Below, one piece after another: positions 8,880 through 17,194 of a DNA stretch of 24,325 nt. Position numbers and translations under genes: made by a program. How positions within the stretch are numbered: position 1 is the stretch's first letter; each line of letters opens with the position of its first letter. The DNA comes from DASVLX01 sp035552275. GTDB taxonomy: Bacteria > Actinomycetota > Actinomycetes > Mycobacteriales > Pseudonocardiaceae. The stretch covers positions 1 through 24,325 of the forward strand of contig DASZLR010000195.1 of assembly GCA_035552275.1 (NCBI GenBank), given 5' to 3'. The notes beneath the pieces are model-generated. The model did not search any database, had not been told where the DNA came from, and saw only the letters and a list, made by a program, of their open reading frames with translations.

Positions 8880-10058
8880 TCAATCCCGGCGGCGGTGCCG
8901 GCGCGATCCGGCGCTGTTGCTGTGCGCGGCGAGCAGCTCGGTGACGGAGGTGCCGGCGGTGTGCGCGCCACTGGGCGACGACTCCGCGCTCTCGTGCTGG
9001 CCGGCGCGGCGGCCGGTATCCCGCTGTGCTGAACCGGCACGCGGTGCTGACCCGGCGTGCTGCTCCGACCCGGCGTGCGCGCCGTGCCGGGACGGTGGTT
9101 CGGCTGGGGGGGCCGGCGGCTCGGCCAGCACGTCCTCGGCCGGGGCGCCCCAGTCCACCAGTTCGGGCTCAGGCCGCCAGCTTCCCAGCGGCGACTGCTC
9201 GACCCGCTCCTCGGCTCGCCGACGGCCGCCAGCCGGCCGCGGTGGCACTGGGTTGGCCGGCGGCGGCTCCGGGACGGGCCGTTGGTTGGCCGCCGTCAGT
9301 TGGTTAGTCACGGGGACCGGGTTGACCGGCTGGACTGCCGGCGTGACGACCGTCCGGTCGCGCGCCGGCTGGTGCTGGCCGACGGTGACTCGACGGGCCG
9401 GCGGGCGGCGCACGGTCACCGTCGGCGGGCCCTCGTCGTCCTCGCCCGGCCGGGTCATCGGCTTGTTCGGCGGCTTGGTGGACGGCCACTGCTCGGCGGC
9501 CGGCGGCAACACCCGACGTTGTTCGGGTCGGCCGGCATCACCCGAGCCAGCCGAGATCACCCTGGCCGGCGGCTCGCCCAGCGTCCGCATCCGGGTCGAC
9601 CGGGCCTGCAACGCGAACCGCTCGACCAGCACCTCGCCGTTGTTCAGTCGTTCCAGGTTCTCCCGCAGCGCCAGCAGTTCGGCGCGGAGCAAAGCGAGAT
9701 CACTCTGTCGTTCGTCCTCGACCCGGCGACGCGCGTCGGCCTCGACCTGCAACTCGTGCTCGCGCCGGGCGGCGATCTCCCGTTCCAGCTCCAGTTCGTA
9801 GACGGACTGGAGGTCGGCGACCTCGCTGTCGCGGTCGGTCGCCTGCCGCCGGTACTTGGCGGCCAGGAACACCCCGAGTAACGCCGACCACAGCGCGGCC
9901 AGCACGGCCAGCCGCAGCCATTTCGCGCTGTCGGTCAGCACCAGCACGCCGGTCGACACCAACGCCAGCCCCAGCGCCATGACCAGCATCGCCCGCCCGG
10001 CGCCGACTCCGCTGCCCGCGCGGGGCTCGTCGTCCTCAGACTCTCGGGAGCCGGTCAT
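8880..10058 (-). CDS. DUF6779 membrane protein (Rv3604c-type)
   Basis: The 392-residue product has a short charged N-terminus, two transmembrane helices (about 22-42 and 47-68), a charged heptad-like coiled coil (about 73-142, rich in Glu/Arg/Leu), then a long disordered tail rich in Pro, Arg, Ala and Glu with repeated HAGS/RAGSA units near the end (about 335-355). This matches the Ala/Arg/Pro-rich membrane protein found next to the folate operon in actinobacteria (Rv3604c position). The function is unknown; a membrane-anchored scaffold is possible. The ATG at 10058 has no clear ribosome-binding site. It follows DUF3180 on the same strand after about 105 bp. Confidence 0.85.
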   Translation of the reverse strand: MTGSRESEDDEPRAGSGVGAGRAMLVMALGLALVSTGVLVLTDSAKWLRLAVLAALWSALLGVFLAAKYRRQATDRDSEVADLQSVYELELEREIAARREHELQVEADARRRVEDERQSDLALLRAELLALRENLERLNNGEVLVERFALQARSTRMRTLGEPPARVISAGSGDAGRPEQRRVLPPAAEQWPSTKPPNKPMTRPGEDDEGPPTVTVRRPPARRVTVGQHQPARDRTVVTPAVQPVNPVPVTNQLTAANQRPVPEPPPANPVPPRPAGGRRRAEERVEQSPLGSWRPEPELVDWGAPAEDVLAEPPAPPAEPPSRHGAHAGSEQHAGSAPRAGSAQRDTGRRAGQHESAESSPSGAHTAGTSVTELLAAHSNSAGSRRHRRRD

Positions 10059-10154
10059 GGCGGATACGGTACCTGGCAGTTATCCGGCCGAGACCGGCTC
10101 GTGGCCATTACCGCCACGGGAACCGCCAAATGGAGCAGTCAATTAGTCCTCTTG

Positions 10155-10179
10155 CGACAGCGGTCAAGACCGGCTGTCG
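10155..10179 (-). terminator. Hairpin spanning the DUF3180 stop codon
   Basis: An inverted repeat (10155-10165 and 10168-10179, one bulged G) folds over the TGA of the DUF3180 gene. The innermost pairs cannot all form because only two bases separate the arms. It may end part of the folate-operon transcript before DUF6779. No T-run follows. Confidence 0.35.
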
Positions 10180-10637
10180 TGCTCCGAACGATCATCGACG
10201 TTGTCCTTGGGCGTCCGGCAGACGTATTCCAGCCACAGCGCGGCGGCGATCAGCACGGCCGCGCAGACCAGGCCGACGAAGCCGCTCGTGGTGTCGTTGG
10301 CCGCCGCCGTGCTCAGGGCATTCCGGGGCAGCACGTACACCAGCACGCCCAGCCACCCGCCGGCCATCAGCGCGCCCAACACGGACGACGCCTTGGCCAG
10401 GGCGACCGCTCGGACGGCCGTCATCGCCCGCACCGGCTCGGTGCCGGGCTTGCGGCGGATCCGGCCGCGCAGCGACCAGGCCAGCCCGGCTTCGATCAGC
10501 GCCAGCACCAGCAGGGTGATCCCGGCCAGGCCGGGCAACGGCGGCACCGCGTCGTAGTCCAGCAGCAGGAACAGGTTCACCAGCACACCGGCGATCACAC
10601 CGGCGATCACCAGGTCCCTGGCCCGGGTGAATTTCAT
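10164..10637 (-). CDS. DUF3180 family membrane protein
   Basis: The 157-residue product has four predicted transmembrane helices (about 9-26, 35-55, 79-102 and 118-138) and short charged ends, beginning MKFTRARDLVIAG. It matches the actinobacterial DUF3180 family, which usually follows folK (Rv3605c position). The ATG at 10637 overlaps the folK stop by 4 bp (ATGA), with GGGAG just upstream, so translation is coupled to folK. The longer reading frame that reaches 10772 overlaps folK and is Arg-rich shadow sequence. The function is unknown; the fixed position behind folK suggests a link to folate or pterin metabolism or transport, but nothing in the sequence proves it. Confidence 0.92.
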   Translation of the reverse strand: MKFTRARDLVIAGVIAGVLVNLFLLLDYDAVPPLPGLAGITLLVLALIEAGLAWSLRGRIRRKPGTEPVRAMTAVRAVALAKASSVLGALMAGGWLGVLVYVLPRNALSTAAANDTTSGFVGLVCAAVLIAAALWLEYVCRTPKDNVDDRSEHDSRS

Positions 10638-11143
10638 GCCGCTCCCAGGGTGAGATCGTCGCGCCGGCGGACCCCGGCGACAATGTCGGCGTCGAGTGTG
10701 GTCAGCGCAGCGAGCAGCGCGGCTACCGGTCCGTGGCCGGGCAGTTCGGCGGCCGGCTCGATGTCCAGCCACGGGATCAGCACGGTGGCCCGGTCCGGCG
10801 TGCCGGGATGCGGCAACAGCAGTTCGGGATCATCGCTGCGCACCCCGTCCACGGTCACCACGTCCACATCGAGCGTGCGCGGTCCCCAATGGACAGTGCG
10901 AATCCGGCCGGCGGCGTTCTCCAACTCGCGGGCGCGGGCCAGCCAGCCCCATTCGTCCACGCCGTCGGCTTCGGCGATCAGCACCGCGTTGAGGAAGTCG
11001 GGTTGGTCCGTCACACCCCACGCTTTCGTCTCGTACACCGGCGACACCGCGCGCACCGCGGCACCCAGCCCGTGCACGGCCAGCCGCAGGTTCGCCAGCC
11101 GGTCGCCGAGATTGGCGCCCAGCGACAGCACGGCGCGGGTCAC
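10634..11143 (-). CDS. folK: 6-hydroxymethyl-7,8-dihydropterin pyrophosphokinase (HPPK)
   Basis: FolK transfers pyrophosphate from ATP to 6-hydroxymethyl-dihydropterin, preparing it for FolP. The 169-residue product starts VTRAVLSLGANLGDR, has the pterin-binding stretch QPDFLNAV and the HPPK signature HWGPRTLDVDVV with the two metal-binding aspartates, then LLPHPGTPDRATVLIPW (family pattern PHP...R.FVL.P). The start is the GTG at 11143, which overlaps the folB stop by 4 bp (GTGA). The open frame continues further upstream, but that part is Arg/Gly-rich sequence overlapping folB. It is coupled to DUF3180 downstream. Confidence 0.96.
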   Translation of the reverse strand: MTRAVLSLGANLGDRLANLRLAVHGLGAAVRAVSPVYETKAWGVTDQPDFLNAVLIAEADGVDEWGWLARARELENAAGRIRTVHWGPRTLDVDVVTVDGVRSDDPELLLPHPGTPDRATVLIPWLDIEPAAELPGHGPVAALLAALTTLDADIVAGVRRRDDLTLGAA

Positions 11144-11547
11144 CGGTCGGCCCCGGCGGGGATCACCCGGCCGCTGCCCCGGCCACCCCGGCGGGAGCGG
11201 CGGATGGTCACCGCGACATCGGCGAAGTCCAGCGGAATCGGCGCGGCCGGCTTGTGCAGGGTGACCTCGACGGCGTGCACCCGCTGATCTTCCATCACAC
11301 CGTCGGCGACCCGGGCGGCGACCGTCTCGATCAGATCGCACGGCTCGCCGCCGACGATCTCGGCCGCGCGGGCCGCCAGCGCGCCGTAGTCCAGGGTGTC
11401 GGCCAGGTCGTCGGTGGCGGCGGCCCGGTCGAGGTCGATCCAGGCGGTGATATCGACCACGAAGTCCTGGCCGTCCTGGCGCTCATGGTCGAACACCCCG
11501 TGCCGGCCGCGCACCCGCAGCCCGGTCAGGGTGATCCGGTCCGTCAC
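11140..11547 (-). CDS. folB: Dihydroneopterin aldolase FolB
   Basis: FolB cleaves 7,8-dihydroneopterin to 6-hydroxymethyl-dihydropterin and glycolaldehyde. The 135-residue product contains LRVRGRHGVFDHERQDGQDF (conserved active-site Glu near residue 22), TLDYGALA, PCDLIETVAARVAD and the C-terminal VTLHKPAAPIP with its catalytic lysine at 99. The start is the GTG at 11547, overlapping the folP stop (GTGA). The tail after about residue 117 is a short Arg/Gly-rich extension. Position between folP and folK is as in mycobacteria (Rv3607c). Confidence 0.96.
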   Translation of the reverse strand: MTDRITLTGLRVRGRHGVFDHERQDGQDFVVDITAWIDLDRAAATDDLADTLDYGALAARAAEIVGGEPCDLIETVAARVADGVMEDQRVHAVEVTLHKPAAPIPLDFADVAVTIRRSRRGGRGSGRVIPAGADR

Positions 11548-12383
11548 GACGCGCCCCCGCGCAGCCAGGCGTCGGCCACCGCGACCGCGTCCAGCGACCG
11601 CCCGACGTCGTGCGTCCGCACTCCCCAGGCGCCGGCCACCGCGGCCAGCGCGGACACCGCGGCGGTGGCGTCCTCCCGACCGTCCGGAGGCCGCGGCGAA
11701 CCGTCCGAATCGGACAGCAGCCGGCCGAGAAAACGCTTGCGAGACGCGCCTATCAACACCGGGAAACCCAGCTTCAGCAGCACGTCCAGCCGATGCAACA
11801 GCGCCCAGTTGTGCGCGGCGGTCTTCGCGAAGCCGAGTCCGGGATCGAGCACCAGGCAGCCGACCGGCACGCCCGCCGCCAGCGCCGCGTCCACCCGCGC
11901 GGACAGTTCGTCCCGCACGTCGGTCACCACGTCCTGGTACCGGGCCAGCGCGTCCATCTCGGCGCTGGGCCCGCGCCAGTGCATCAGAATCCACGGCGCC
12001 TCGTGCTCGGCGACCACCCGGGCCATGTCCGGATCGGCCAAACCGCCGGACACGTCGTTGACGATCACCGCACCGGCGTCCAGCGCGGCCGCGGCCACCG
12101 CCGCGCGAGTGGTGTCGACGCTGACCGGCACGCCCGCCTCAGCCAACGCCTGGATCACCGGCACCACTCGGTCGGCTTCCACTTCGGCGTCGACTCTGCA
12201 GGCGCCCGGCCTGGTCGACTCGCCGCCCACGTCCACCAGATCCGCGCCGCGGTCCCGCATCGCCACGCCGTGCGCGATCGCGTCGGCCCGCCGCAGGTAC
12301 CGGCCGCCGTCGGAGAACGAGTCGGGCGTGACGTTGAGCACGCCCATCACGACACACCGGCCGGGCTGGGGCAGACCGGCCAT
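11544..12383 (-). CDS. folP: Dihydropteroate synthase FolP
   Basis: FolP condenses 6-hydroxymethyl-dihydropterin pyrophosphate with p-aminobenzoate to dihydropteroate; it is the sulfonamide target. The 279-residue TIM-barrel product has MGVLNVTPDSFSDGG (about 13-27), the pterin site DVGGESTRPG (51-60), VSVDTTR, INDVSGG-like VNDVSGG, and GASRKRFLG with the pterin/diphosphate-contacting lysine (213-220). A Pro/Asp-rich insert near 225-238 is slightly unusual. The ATG at 12383 shares one base with the folE stop (TGATG), so the two are tightly coupled. The catalytic motifs look intact. Confidence 0.97.
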   Translation of the reverse strand: MAGLPQPGRCVVMGVLNVTPDSFSDGGRYLRRADAIAHGVAMRDRGADLVDVGGESTRPGACRVDAEVEADRVVPVIQALAEAGVPVSVDTTRAAVAAAALDAGAVIVNDVSGGLADPDMARVVAEHEAPWILMHWRGPSAEMDALARYQDVVTDVRDELSARVDAALAAGVPVGCLVLDPGLGFAKTAAHNWALLHRLDVLLKLGFPVLIGASRKRFLGRLLSDSDGSPRPPDGREDATAAVSALAAVAGAWGVRTHDVGRSLDAVAVADAWLRGGAS

Positions 12384-13006
12384 CAGCGGCCCTTGATCAG
12401 ATCGAGCGCCTCGGAACGGGCCGAGGCCGAGTTCCGGAGCAGTCCACGCACCGCTGAGGTGGTGGTCCGCGCGCCGGGCTTGCGGATGCCGCGCATGTTC
12501 ATGCACAGATGCTCGGCCTCGATCACCACGATCACCCCCCGCGGCTCCAGCCGGCGCATCAGCGCGTCGGCGACCTGCGAGGTCAGCCGTTCCTGCACCT
12601 GCGGCCGGCGGGCGTAGAGATCGACCAGTCTGGCCAGTTTGGACAGTCCGGTCACCCGGCCGTGTTCGTTCGGGATGTACCCGACGTGCGCGACGCCGTG
12701 GAAGGGCAGCAAATGGTGCTCGCACAGGCTGTACAGCGGGATGTCGGTCACCAGGACGAGTTCCTCGTGGCTCTCGTCAAAGGTGCGCGCCAGCACCGAA
12801 TCCGGCTCGGTGTACAGCCCGGCGAACAGCTCCCGGTACGCCTTCGCCACCCGGCGCGGGGTGTCCCGAAGGCCATCCCGATCCGGGTCCTCGCCGCAGG
12901 CGAGCAACAGCTCGCGGATCGCCGCCTCGGCCCGTGCGTGGTCGAACTTGCGCAGGCCCGACCCGTCGACCGTCTCGTATGCGCTGGTGGTGGTCACGGT
13001 GTCCAT
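12383..13006 (-). CDS. folE: GTP cyclohydrolase I FolE
   Basis: FolE converts GTP to 7,8-dihydroneopterin triphosphate, the first step of folate synthesis. The 207-residue product carries the zinc-site residues Cys95, His98 (in CEHHLLPF) and Cys168 (in EHLCMNMRG), the substrate segments GLSKLARLVD and RLTSQVADAL, and the C-terminal RGIRKPGARTTTSAVRG. All zinc ligands are present, so it is the metal-dependent type IA enzyme. It is first of the tightly overlapping fol genes, 67 bp after ftsH on the same strand. Only a weak GGGCGAG ribosome-binding site precedes the ATG. Confidence 0.98.
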   Translation of the reverse strand: MDTVTTTSAYETVDGSGLRKFDHARAEAAIRELLLACGEDPDRDGLRDTPRRVAKAYRELFAGLYTEPDSVLARTFDESHEELVLVTDIPLYSLCEHHLLPFHGVAHVGYIPNEHGRVTGLSKLARLVDLYARRPQVQERLTSQVADALMRRLEPRGVIVVIEAEHLCMNMRGIRKPGARTTTSAVRGLLRNSASARSEALDLIKGR

Positions 13007-13036
13007 TCTCGCCCACCGGCGACGGCGTCCCAGCCG

Positions 13037-13055
13037 CTGACCGCGCAGCGGTCAG
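13037..13055 (-). other. Short hairpin between ftsH and folE
   Basis: A perfect 8-bp stem (CTGACCGC at 13037-13044, GCGGTCAG at 13048-13055) with a 3-nt loop sits between the ftsH stop and the folE start. It may partly terminate ftsH transcription or act as a processing site. There is no T-run on the minus strand. Confidence 0.4.
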
Positions 13056-13073
13056 TTCTCCGACTCCTGGCCG

Positions 13074-15392
13074 TCAGTCGTCGCCGGCGGCGCCGCGGTC
13101 GCCGCCCTCCGGGGCGTTGTTCTGGGTCGAACGCTGCTCCCAGGCCGGAATCCACGGCTGTCCGGGCGGGGTGGTCGCCGGCACCCAGCCCGGCGGCGCG
13201 CCGTAGTACGGCGGCCCGGCCGGAGTGTCCGTCGTGTCGCCCGGCTTCTGCTGCCCCGGCGGCTGACTGGTCTGGTTGGCCTGGTTCGGCGCGACGTACT
13301 GGTCCGGCGCCGGCTGCTGCCCGTACGGCGGCGTGGGCTGGCCACCGGGCCGGGGAGCGCCGTAGGGGCCGCTGCCGTTGGTGCCCGGCTGGTAGCCGGG
13401 CATGTCCTGCGCGCCCGGCATGGTGCCCACCGGTGTCGGATCAGGCTGCTGGTTGGCCGGCGGCCACGGCTCGCCGCGCTCCTTGGCGGCCTCGGCCGGT
13501 GACTTCACCGGCGGCTTGTCCGAGGGCGTGCGACCGCCGAAGTCGTTGAAGGCGGTGATCCGCGGCCGCTTGGTGACCCGCGAGAACACCCGCTGCAAGT
13601 CCTTGCGGTGCAGCGTTTCCTTGTCCAGCAGCTCCAGCACCAGGTCGTCCAGCACGTCCCGGTACTGGTTCAGCACGTCCCACGCCTCGGTGTGCGCGGC
13701 CTCGATCAACGCGCGGACTTCCTCGTCGATCTCGTGCGCGACCTCCAGCGAGTAGTCCGGCTGGTGGCCCATGGACCGACCGAGGAACGGGTCGCCCTGA
13801 TCCTGGCCGTAGCGGACCGCGCCCAGCCGGGCGCTCATGCCGTACTCGGTCACCATCGACTTGGCGATCTTGGTGGCCTGGTCGATGTCCGAGGACGCAC
13901 CGGTGGTCGGCTCGTGGAAGACGAGCTCCTCGGCGGCCCGGCCGCCGAGCGCGAAGACCAGCCGGGCGATCATCTCCGAGCGGGTCATCAGCTCCTTGTC
14001 GTCCTCGGGCACGGCGAGCGCGTGCCCGCCGGTGCGGCCCCGAGCGACGATGGTGAGCTTGTAGACCGGCTCGATGTCCGGCATCGCCCAGGCGGCCAGC
14101 GCGTGACCGCCCTCGTGGTAGGCGACGAGTTTCTTCTCCTTCTCGGAGATGATCCGGCTCTTCCGGCGGGGACCGCCGACCACCCGGTCGACCGACTCCT
14201 CCAGCGCGGCGGCGTTGATCAGGTGGCCGCCTTCGCGGGCGGTGAGCAGCGCGGACTCGTTGATGACGTTGGCCAGGTCCGCGCCGGACATGCCGATGGT
14301 GCGCTTGGCCAGGCCGTCGAAGTCGGCGTCGGCGGCGAACGGCTTGCCCTTGGCGTGCACGGCCAGGATCGCCCGGCGGCCGCGCAGGTCCGGCGAGGAC
14401 ACCGGGATCTGCCGGTCGAACCGGCCGGGCCGGAGCAGCGCCGGGTCCAGAATGTCGGGCCGGTTGGTGGCCGCGATCAGGATGATGCCGCCGCGCGCGT
14501 CGAACCCGTCCATCTCGACCAGCAGTTGGTTCAGCGTCTGCTCACGCTCGTCGTGGCCGCCGCCGAGGCCGGCGCCGCGCTGGCGACCGACCGCGTCGAT
14601 CTCGTCCACGAAGATGATGCACGGCGAGTTCTGCTTGGCCTGCTCGAACAGGTCGCGCACCCGAGAGGCGCCGACACCGACGAACATCTCCACGAAGTCG
14701 GAGCCGGAGATCGTGTAGAAGGGCACACCGGCCTCGCCGGCCACCGCGCGGGCCAGCAACGTCTTACCGGTGCCGGGCGGACCGTAGAGCAGCACGCCCT
14801 TCGGGATCTTCGCGCCCAATGCCTGGTAGCGGCCGGGATTCTGCAGGAAGTCCTTGATCTCGTACAGCTCTTCGACGGCCTCGTCCGCGCCGGCCACATC
14901 GCCGAAGGTGGTCTTGGGCATGTCCTTGTTGAGTTGCTTGGCCTTGGACTTGCCGAAGTTCAGCACCCGGTTGCCGCCGCCCTGGACGTTGTTCATCATC
15001 CACATCAGCAGCAGCAGGAGCAGGCCCAGCGGCACCAGGTAGATCAGGATCTGGGTGAGGAACGAATCCTGGGTGACCTTGGTGTCGTAGTTGATCTTGT
15101 CCTTGTTGAGGGTGTCGAAGATCTCCTGCTGGACGTTTCCGCTGCCCGGGTAGTACGTGATGATCTGGGTCGAGCCGCCGAGCGGGTTCTTCAGGTCCAG
15201 CTTGAGCTGCTGTTCCTTGTCCTGGATGGTCGCGTCTTTGACGTTGTTGGTGTTGATCTGGGCAAGCGCCTGCGACGTCGACACCTGCGTATAGCCGCGG
15301 TTGTCGTCGAACAGAGTGCTGAAGGCGTAGTAGAGCAGCAGCAACGCCACTATCCAAAGCAGCGGGTTGCGCAGCAGGCGCTTACGGTCCAT
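13074..15392 (-). CDS. ftsH: ATP-dependent zinc metalloprotease FtsH
   Basis: FtsH is a membrane-bound hexameric AAA+ protease that removes misfolded membrane proteins and short-lived regulators. The 772-residue product has two transmembrane helices (about 10-27 and 112-132) flanking an extracytoplasmic domain, the AAA module with Walker A GPPGTGKT (204-211), Walker B IIFVDE (259-264) and LLRPGRFD, and the protease zinc motif HEGGH (426-430). The last ~130 residues are a Pro/Gln/Gly-rich disordered tail not needed for the family's core. The ATG at 15392 gives MDRKRLLRNPLLW, aligning with other actinobacterial starts; the frame extends upstream but reads as non-conserved sequence. It sits between hpt and folE as in M. 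tuberculosis, with its own candidate ECF promoter. Confidence 0.98.
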   Translation of the reverse strand: MDRKRLLRNPLLWIVALLLLYYAFSTLFDDNRGYTQVSTSQALAQINTNNVKDATIQDKEQQLKLDLKNPLGGSTQIITYYPGSGNVQQEIFDTLNKDKINYDTKVTQDSFLTQILIYLVPLGLLLLLLMWMMNNVQGGGNRVLNFGKSKAKQLNKDMPKTTFGDVAGADEAVEELYEIKDFLQNPGRYQALGAKIPKGVLLYGPPGTGKTLLARAVAGEAGVPFYTISGSDFVEMFVGVGASRVRDLFEQAKQNSPCIIFVDEIDAVGRQRGAGLGGGHDEREQTLNQLLVEMDGFDARGGIILIAATNRPDILDPALLRPGRFDRQIPVSSPDLRGRRAILAVHAKGKPFAADADFDGLAKRTIGMSGADLANVINESALLTAREGGHLINAAALEESVDRVVGGPRRKSRIISEKEKKLVAYHEGGHALAAWAMPDIEPVYKLTIVARGRTGGHALAVPEDDKELMTRSEMIARLVFALGGRAAEELVFHEPTTGASSDIDQATKIAKSMVTEYGMSARLGAVRYGQDQGDPFLGRSMGHQPDYSLEVAHEIDEEVRALIEAAHTEAWDVLNQYRDVLDDLVLELLDKETLHRKDLQRVFSRVTKRPRITAFNDFGGRTPSDKPPVKSPAEAAKERGEPWPPANQQPDPTPVGTMPGAQDMPGYQPGTNGSGPYGAPRPGGQPTPPYGQQPAPDQYVAPNQANQTSQPPGQQKPGDTTDTPAGPPYYGAPPGWVPATTPPGQPWIPAWEQRSTQNNAPEGGDRGAAGDD

Positions 15393-15554
15393 CCATCTAC
15401 GGCCGGCGGCCTCGACCCTCCCAAAACTCGCGATCGACCAGGGGTCATCCACCCTCCGGACGGATGGGGACGCCCCGGACCTCAACTCAGCGTACCGCCC
15501 AGGGCCAGGCTGTCAGGTCCTTGGCCGGCCCTTGGCTGGCGTCCCAGTACCTGT

Positions 15555-15581
15555 AACGGCCCGCCCGCCCGATACGTTCCC
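15555..15581 (-). promoter_or_regulatory. Candidate SigR/SigH-type ECF promoter before ftsH
   Basis: On the minus strand GGGAAC (15581-15576) and GTT (15557-15555) are exactly 18 bp apart. This fits the GGAA(T/C)-N18-GTT pattern of the actinobacterial oxidative/heat-stress sigma factors SigR, SigH and SigE. It lies in the 201-bp gap between hpt and ftsH and would give a leader of about 155 nt. In GC-rich DNA such a match can occur by chance. Confidence 0.45.
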
Positions 15582-15593
15582 GACCGCCGGTGT

Positions 15594-16169
15594 TCAGGAG
15601 GTGTAAACCCGCGGGTCAAGGGTGCCGATGTAGGGCAGATCCCGGTATCGCTCGGCGTAGTCCAGGCCGTAGCCGACCACGAACTCGTTCGGGATGTCGA
15701 AGCCCACGTACTTCACCGGCACGTCCACCCGCACCGCGTCCGGCTTGCGCAGCAGCGTGCACACCTCCAGGGAGGCCGGGTGCCGGGACTCCAGGTTCTT
15801 GCGCAGCCAGGACAGCGTCAGACCGGAGTCGATGATGTCCTCGACGATGAGCACATCCCGCCCGGCGATGTCCCGGTCCAGGTCCTTGAGGATGCGCACC
15901 ACGCCCGAGGACGAGGTGGACGAGCCATATGAGCTGACCGCCATGAACTCCAGCTGCACCGGCACCGGCAGCGCCCTGGCCAGGTCCGTCATGAACATGA
16001 CCGCGCCCTTGAGCACGCCGACCAGCAACAGGTCCGACACCGGTTCCCGGGGACGGTCCGACGCGATCTGCGCGGCCAGTTCGGTGATCTTGTCGGAGAT
16101 CTGCGGTTCGCTGATCAGCACGGCGCCGATGTCGCCCTCGTACAACAACCGGCTTCCCTTCTCGCGCAC
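15594..16169 (-). CDS. hpt: Hypoxanthine phosphoribosyltransferase Hpt
   Basis: Hpt salvages hypoxanthine (and usually guanine) with PRPP to IMP or GMP. The frame encodes up to 191 residues and includes LLLVGVLKGAVMF, EFMAVSSYGSSTSSSGVV, the PRPP-binding signature VLIVEDIIDSGLT (106-118) and LLRKPDAVRVDVPV, with FDIPNEFVVGYGLDY near the end. The start is unsure: the GTG at 16169 has no visible ribosome-binding site, while the TTG codons at 16148 and 16145 have AAGGGA 6-9 nt upstream and would give a start close to YEGDI. It follows tilS by about 32 bp, and the tilS-hpt-ftsH order is widely conserved in bacteria. Confidence 0.97.
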   Translation of the reverse strand: MREKGSRLLYEGDIGAVLISEPQISDKITELAAQIASDRPREPVSDLLLVGVLKGAVMFMTDLARALPVPVQLEFMAVSSYGSSTSSSGVVRILKDLDRDIAGRDVLIVEDIIDSGLTLSWLRKNLESRHPASLEVCTLLRKPDAVRVDVPVKYVGFDIPNEFVVGYGLDYAERYRDLPYIGTLDPRVYTS

Positions 16170-16201
16170 TGTGTCGGTCAGTGTCGGTTGGTCAGCGAAT
16201 C

Positions 16202-17194
16202 TTATGGGCGAGCTTGGTCAAGGCAGAGCCTGCCATGCGCGCGTTCGACAACCAACCCGCCGGGTAGCCACACCCCGCCCTGACCGCGCCACGCGCCGAC
16301 CAGATCGTCCACCGAGCGAAGCTGGGCGTCAGTGATCTCGCGCACACCGCCGTCCAACAGCCACCGGCGCAGCGCCCGCCGCCGCACCGCCGCCGGCGCC
16401 GCCGCGAGCGTCGTCACATCCACGCCATCGGGTCCGGCGGCCCGCTCCAGTGCCTGCCCCGCCCACTCGTCCAGCGCGTCACCGTCGTCCCGCAGTTGCG
16501 CGGCGGTCCGTGCCAGCGCGGCCGCCACCCCGCCGGAGAGCACGTCCTCCAGCAGCGGCAACACCTCGGTGCGCAACCTGACCCGAGTGAACCGGGGATC
16601 GGCGTTGTGCGGATCGGACCACGGTCGCAGACCCAGCCGCGCGCACGCGGCGACGGTGATCCGGCGCGGGATGTCCAGCAACGGCCGACCCCACGGCGGA
16701 TCGAGCGACCGCATCCCGGCGATCGATCGCGGCCCGGAACCACGACCCAGACCGAGCAACACCGTCTCGGCCTGATCGTCGCGGGTGTGCCCGAGCAGCA
16801 CCAGCGAATCCGGCGCCGGCAACGATTCCCGCAGCGCGGCGTACCGGGCCCGGCGCGCGGCGGCCTCCATCCCGCCGGCGCCGTCGACATCGACGGTAAG
16901 CACCCGCACATCCGCCAGGTCCAGTTTTCGCAACGCGTCGGCGGCCTGTTCGGCGATCTCGGCCGAACCCGGCTGCAACCCGTGATCCACCACCAGCCCG
17001 TGCACCCGCAGGCCGAGTTGTCCGCTCACATAGTGAGCTCCGGCGGCCAGCGCCAACGAATCCGCGCCGCCCGACACCGCGACCGCCAACTCACCGGACC
17101 CCAGATGCCCCTGATCGAGGGCCGCGCACACCAGGCGCCGGATCGCGGCCCGGACCGCCGGCACGGCGTCCTCGTCCCGCACCGGCCCGTTCAT
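16202..17194 (-). CDS. tilS: tRNA(Ile)-lysidine synthetase TilS
   Basis: TilS adds lysine to C34 of the CAU-anticodon tRNA-Ile so that it reads AUA. The 330-residue product has the PP-loop ATP pyrophosphatase motif SGGADS (41-46), the segments VVDHGLQPGS and LGHTRDDQAETVLLGL, PLLDIPR, and RVRLRTEVLPLLE, all typical. The C-terminal part is a short substrate-binding domain, as in actinobacterial TilS. The ATG at 17194 shares one base with the stop of the upstream metalloprotease gene (TGATG). A longer frame reaching 17272 overlaps that gene and is less likely. Confidence 0.95.
   Translation of the reverse strand: MNGPVRDEDAVPAVRAAIRRLVCAALDQGHLGSGELAVAVSGGADSLALAAGAHYVSGQLGLRVHGLVVDHGLQPGSAEIAEQAADALRKLDLADVRVLTVDVDGAGGMEAAARRARYAALRESLPAPDSLVLLGHTRDDQAETVLLGLGRGSGPRSIAGMRSLDPPWGRPLLDIPRRITVAACARLGLRPWSDPHNADPRFTRVRLRTEVLPLLEDVLSGGVAAALARTAAQLRDDGDALDEWAGQALERAAGPDGVDVTTLAAAPAAVRRRALRRWLLDGGVREITDAQLRSVDDLVGAWRGQGGVWLPGGLVVERAHGRLCLDQARP

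Noticed and set aside
9108..9122. G7 run in the DUF6779 gene as a phase-variable or frameshift site
   Set aside because: The frame reads through it intact in a disordered region and nothing suggests a shifted product; a single short homopolymer in GC-rich DNA is unremarkable.
13608..15932. 774-codon open frame on the plus strand
   Set aside because: It lies antisense to ftsH and the start of the hpt region, has no recognisable motif, and is what GC-rich codon bias produces on the opposite strand.
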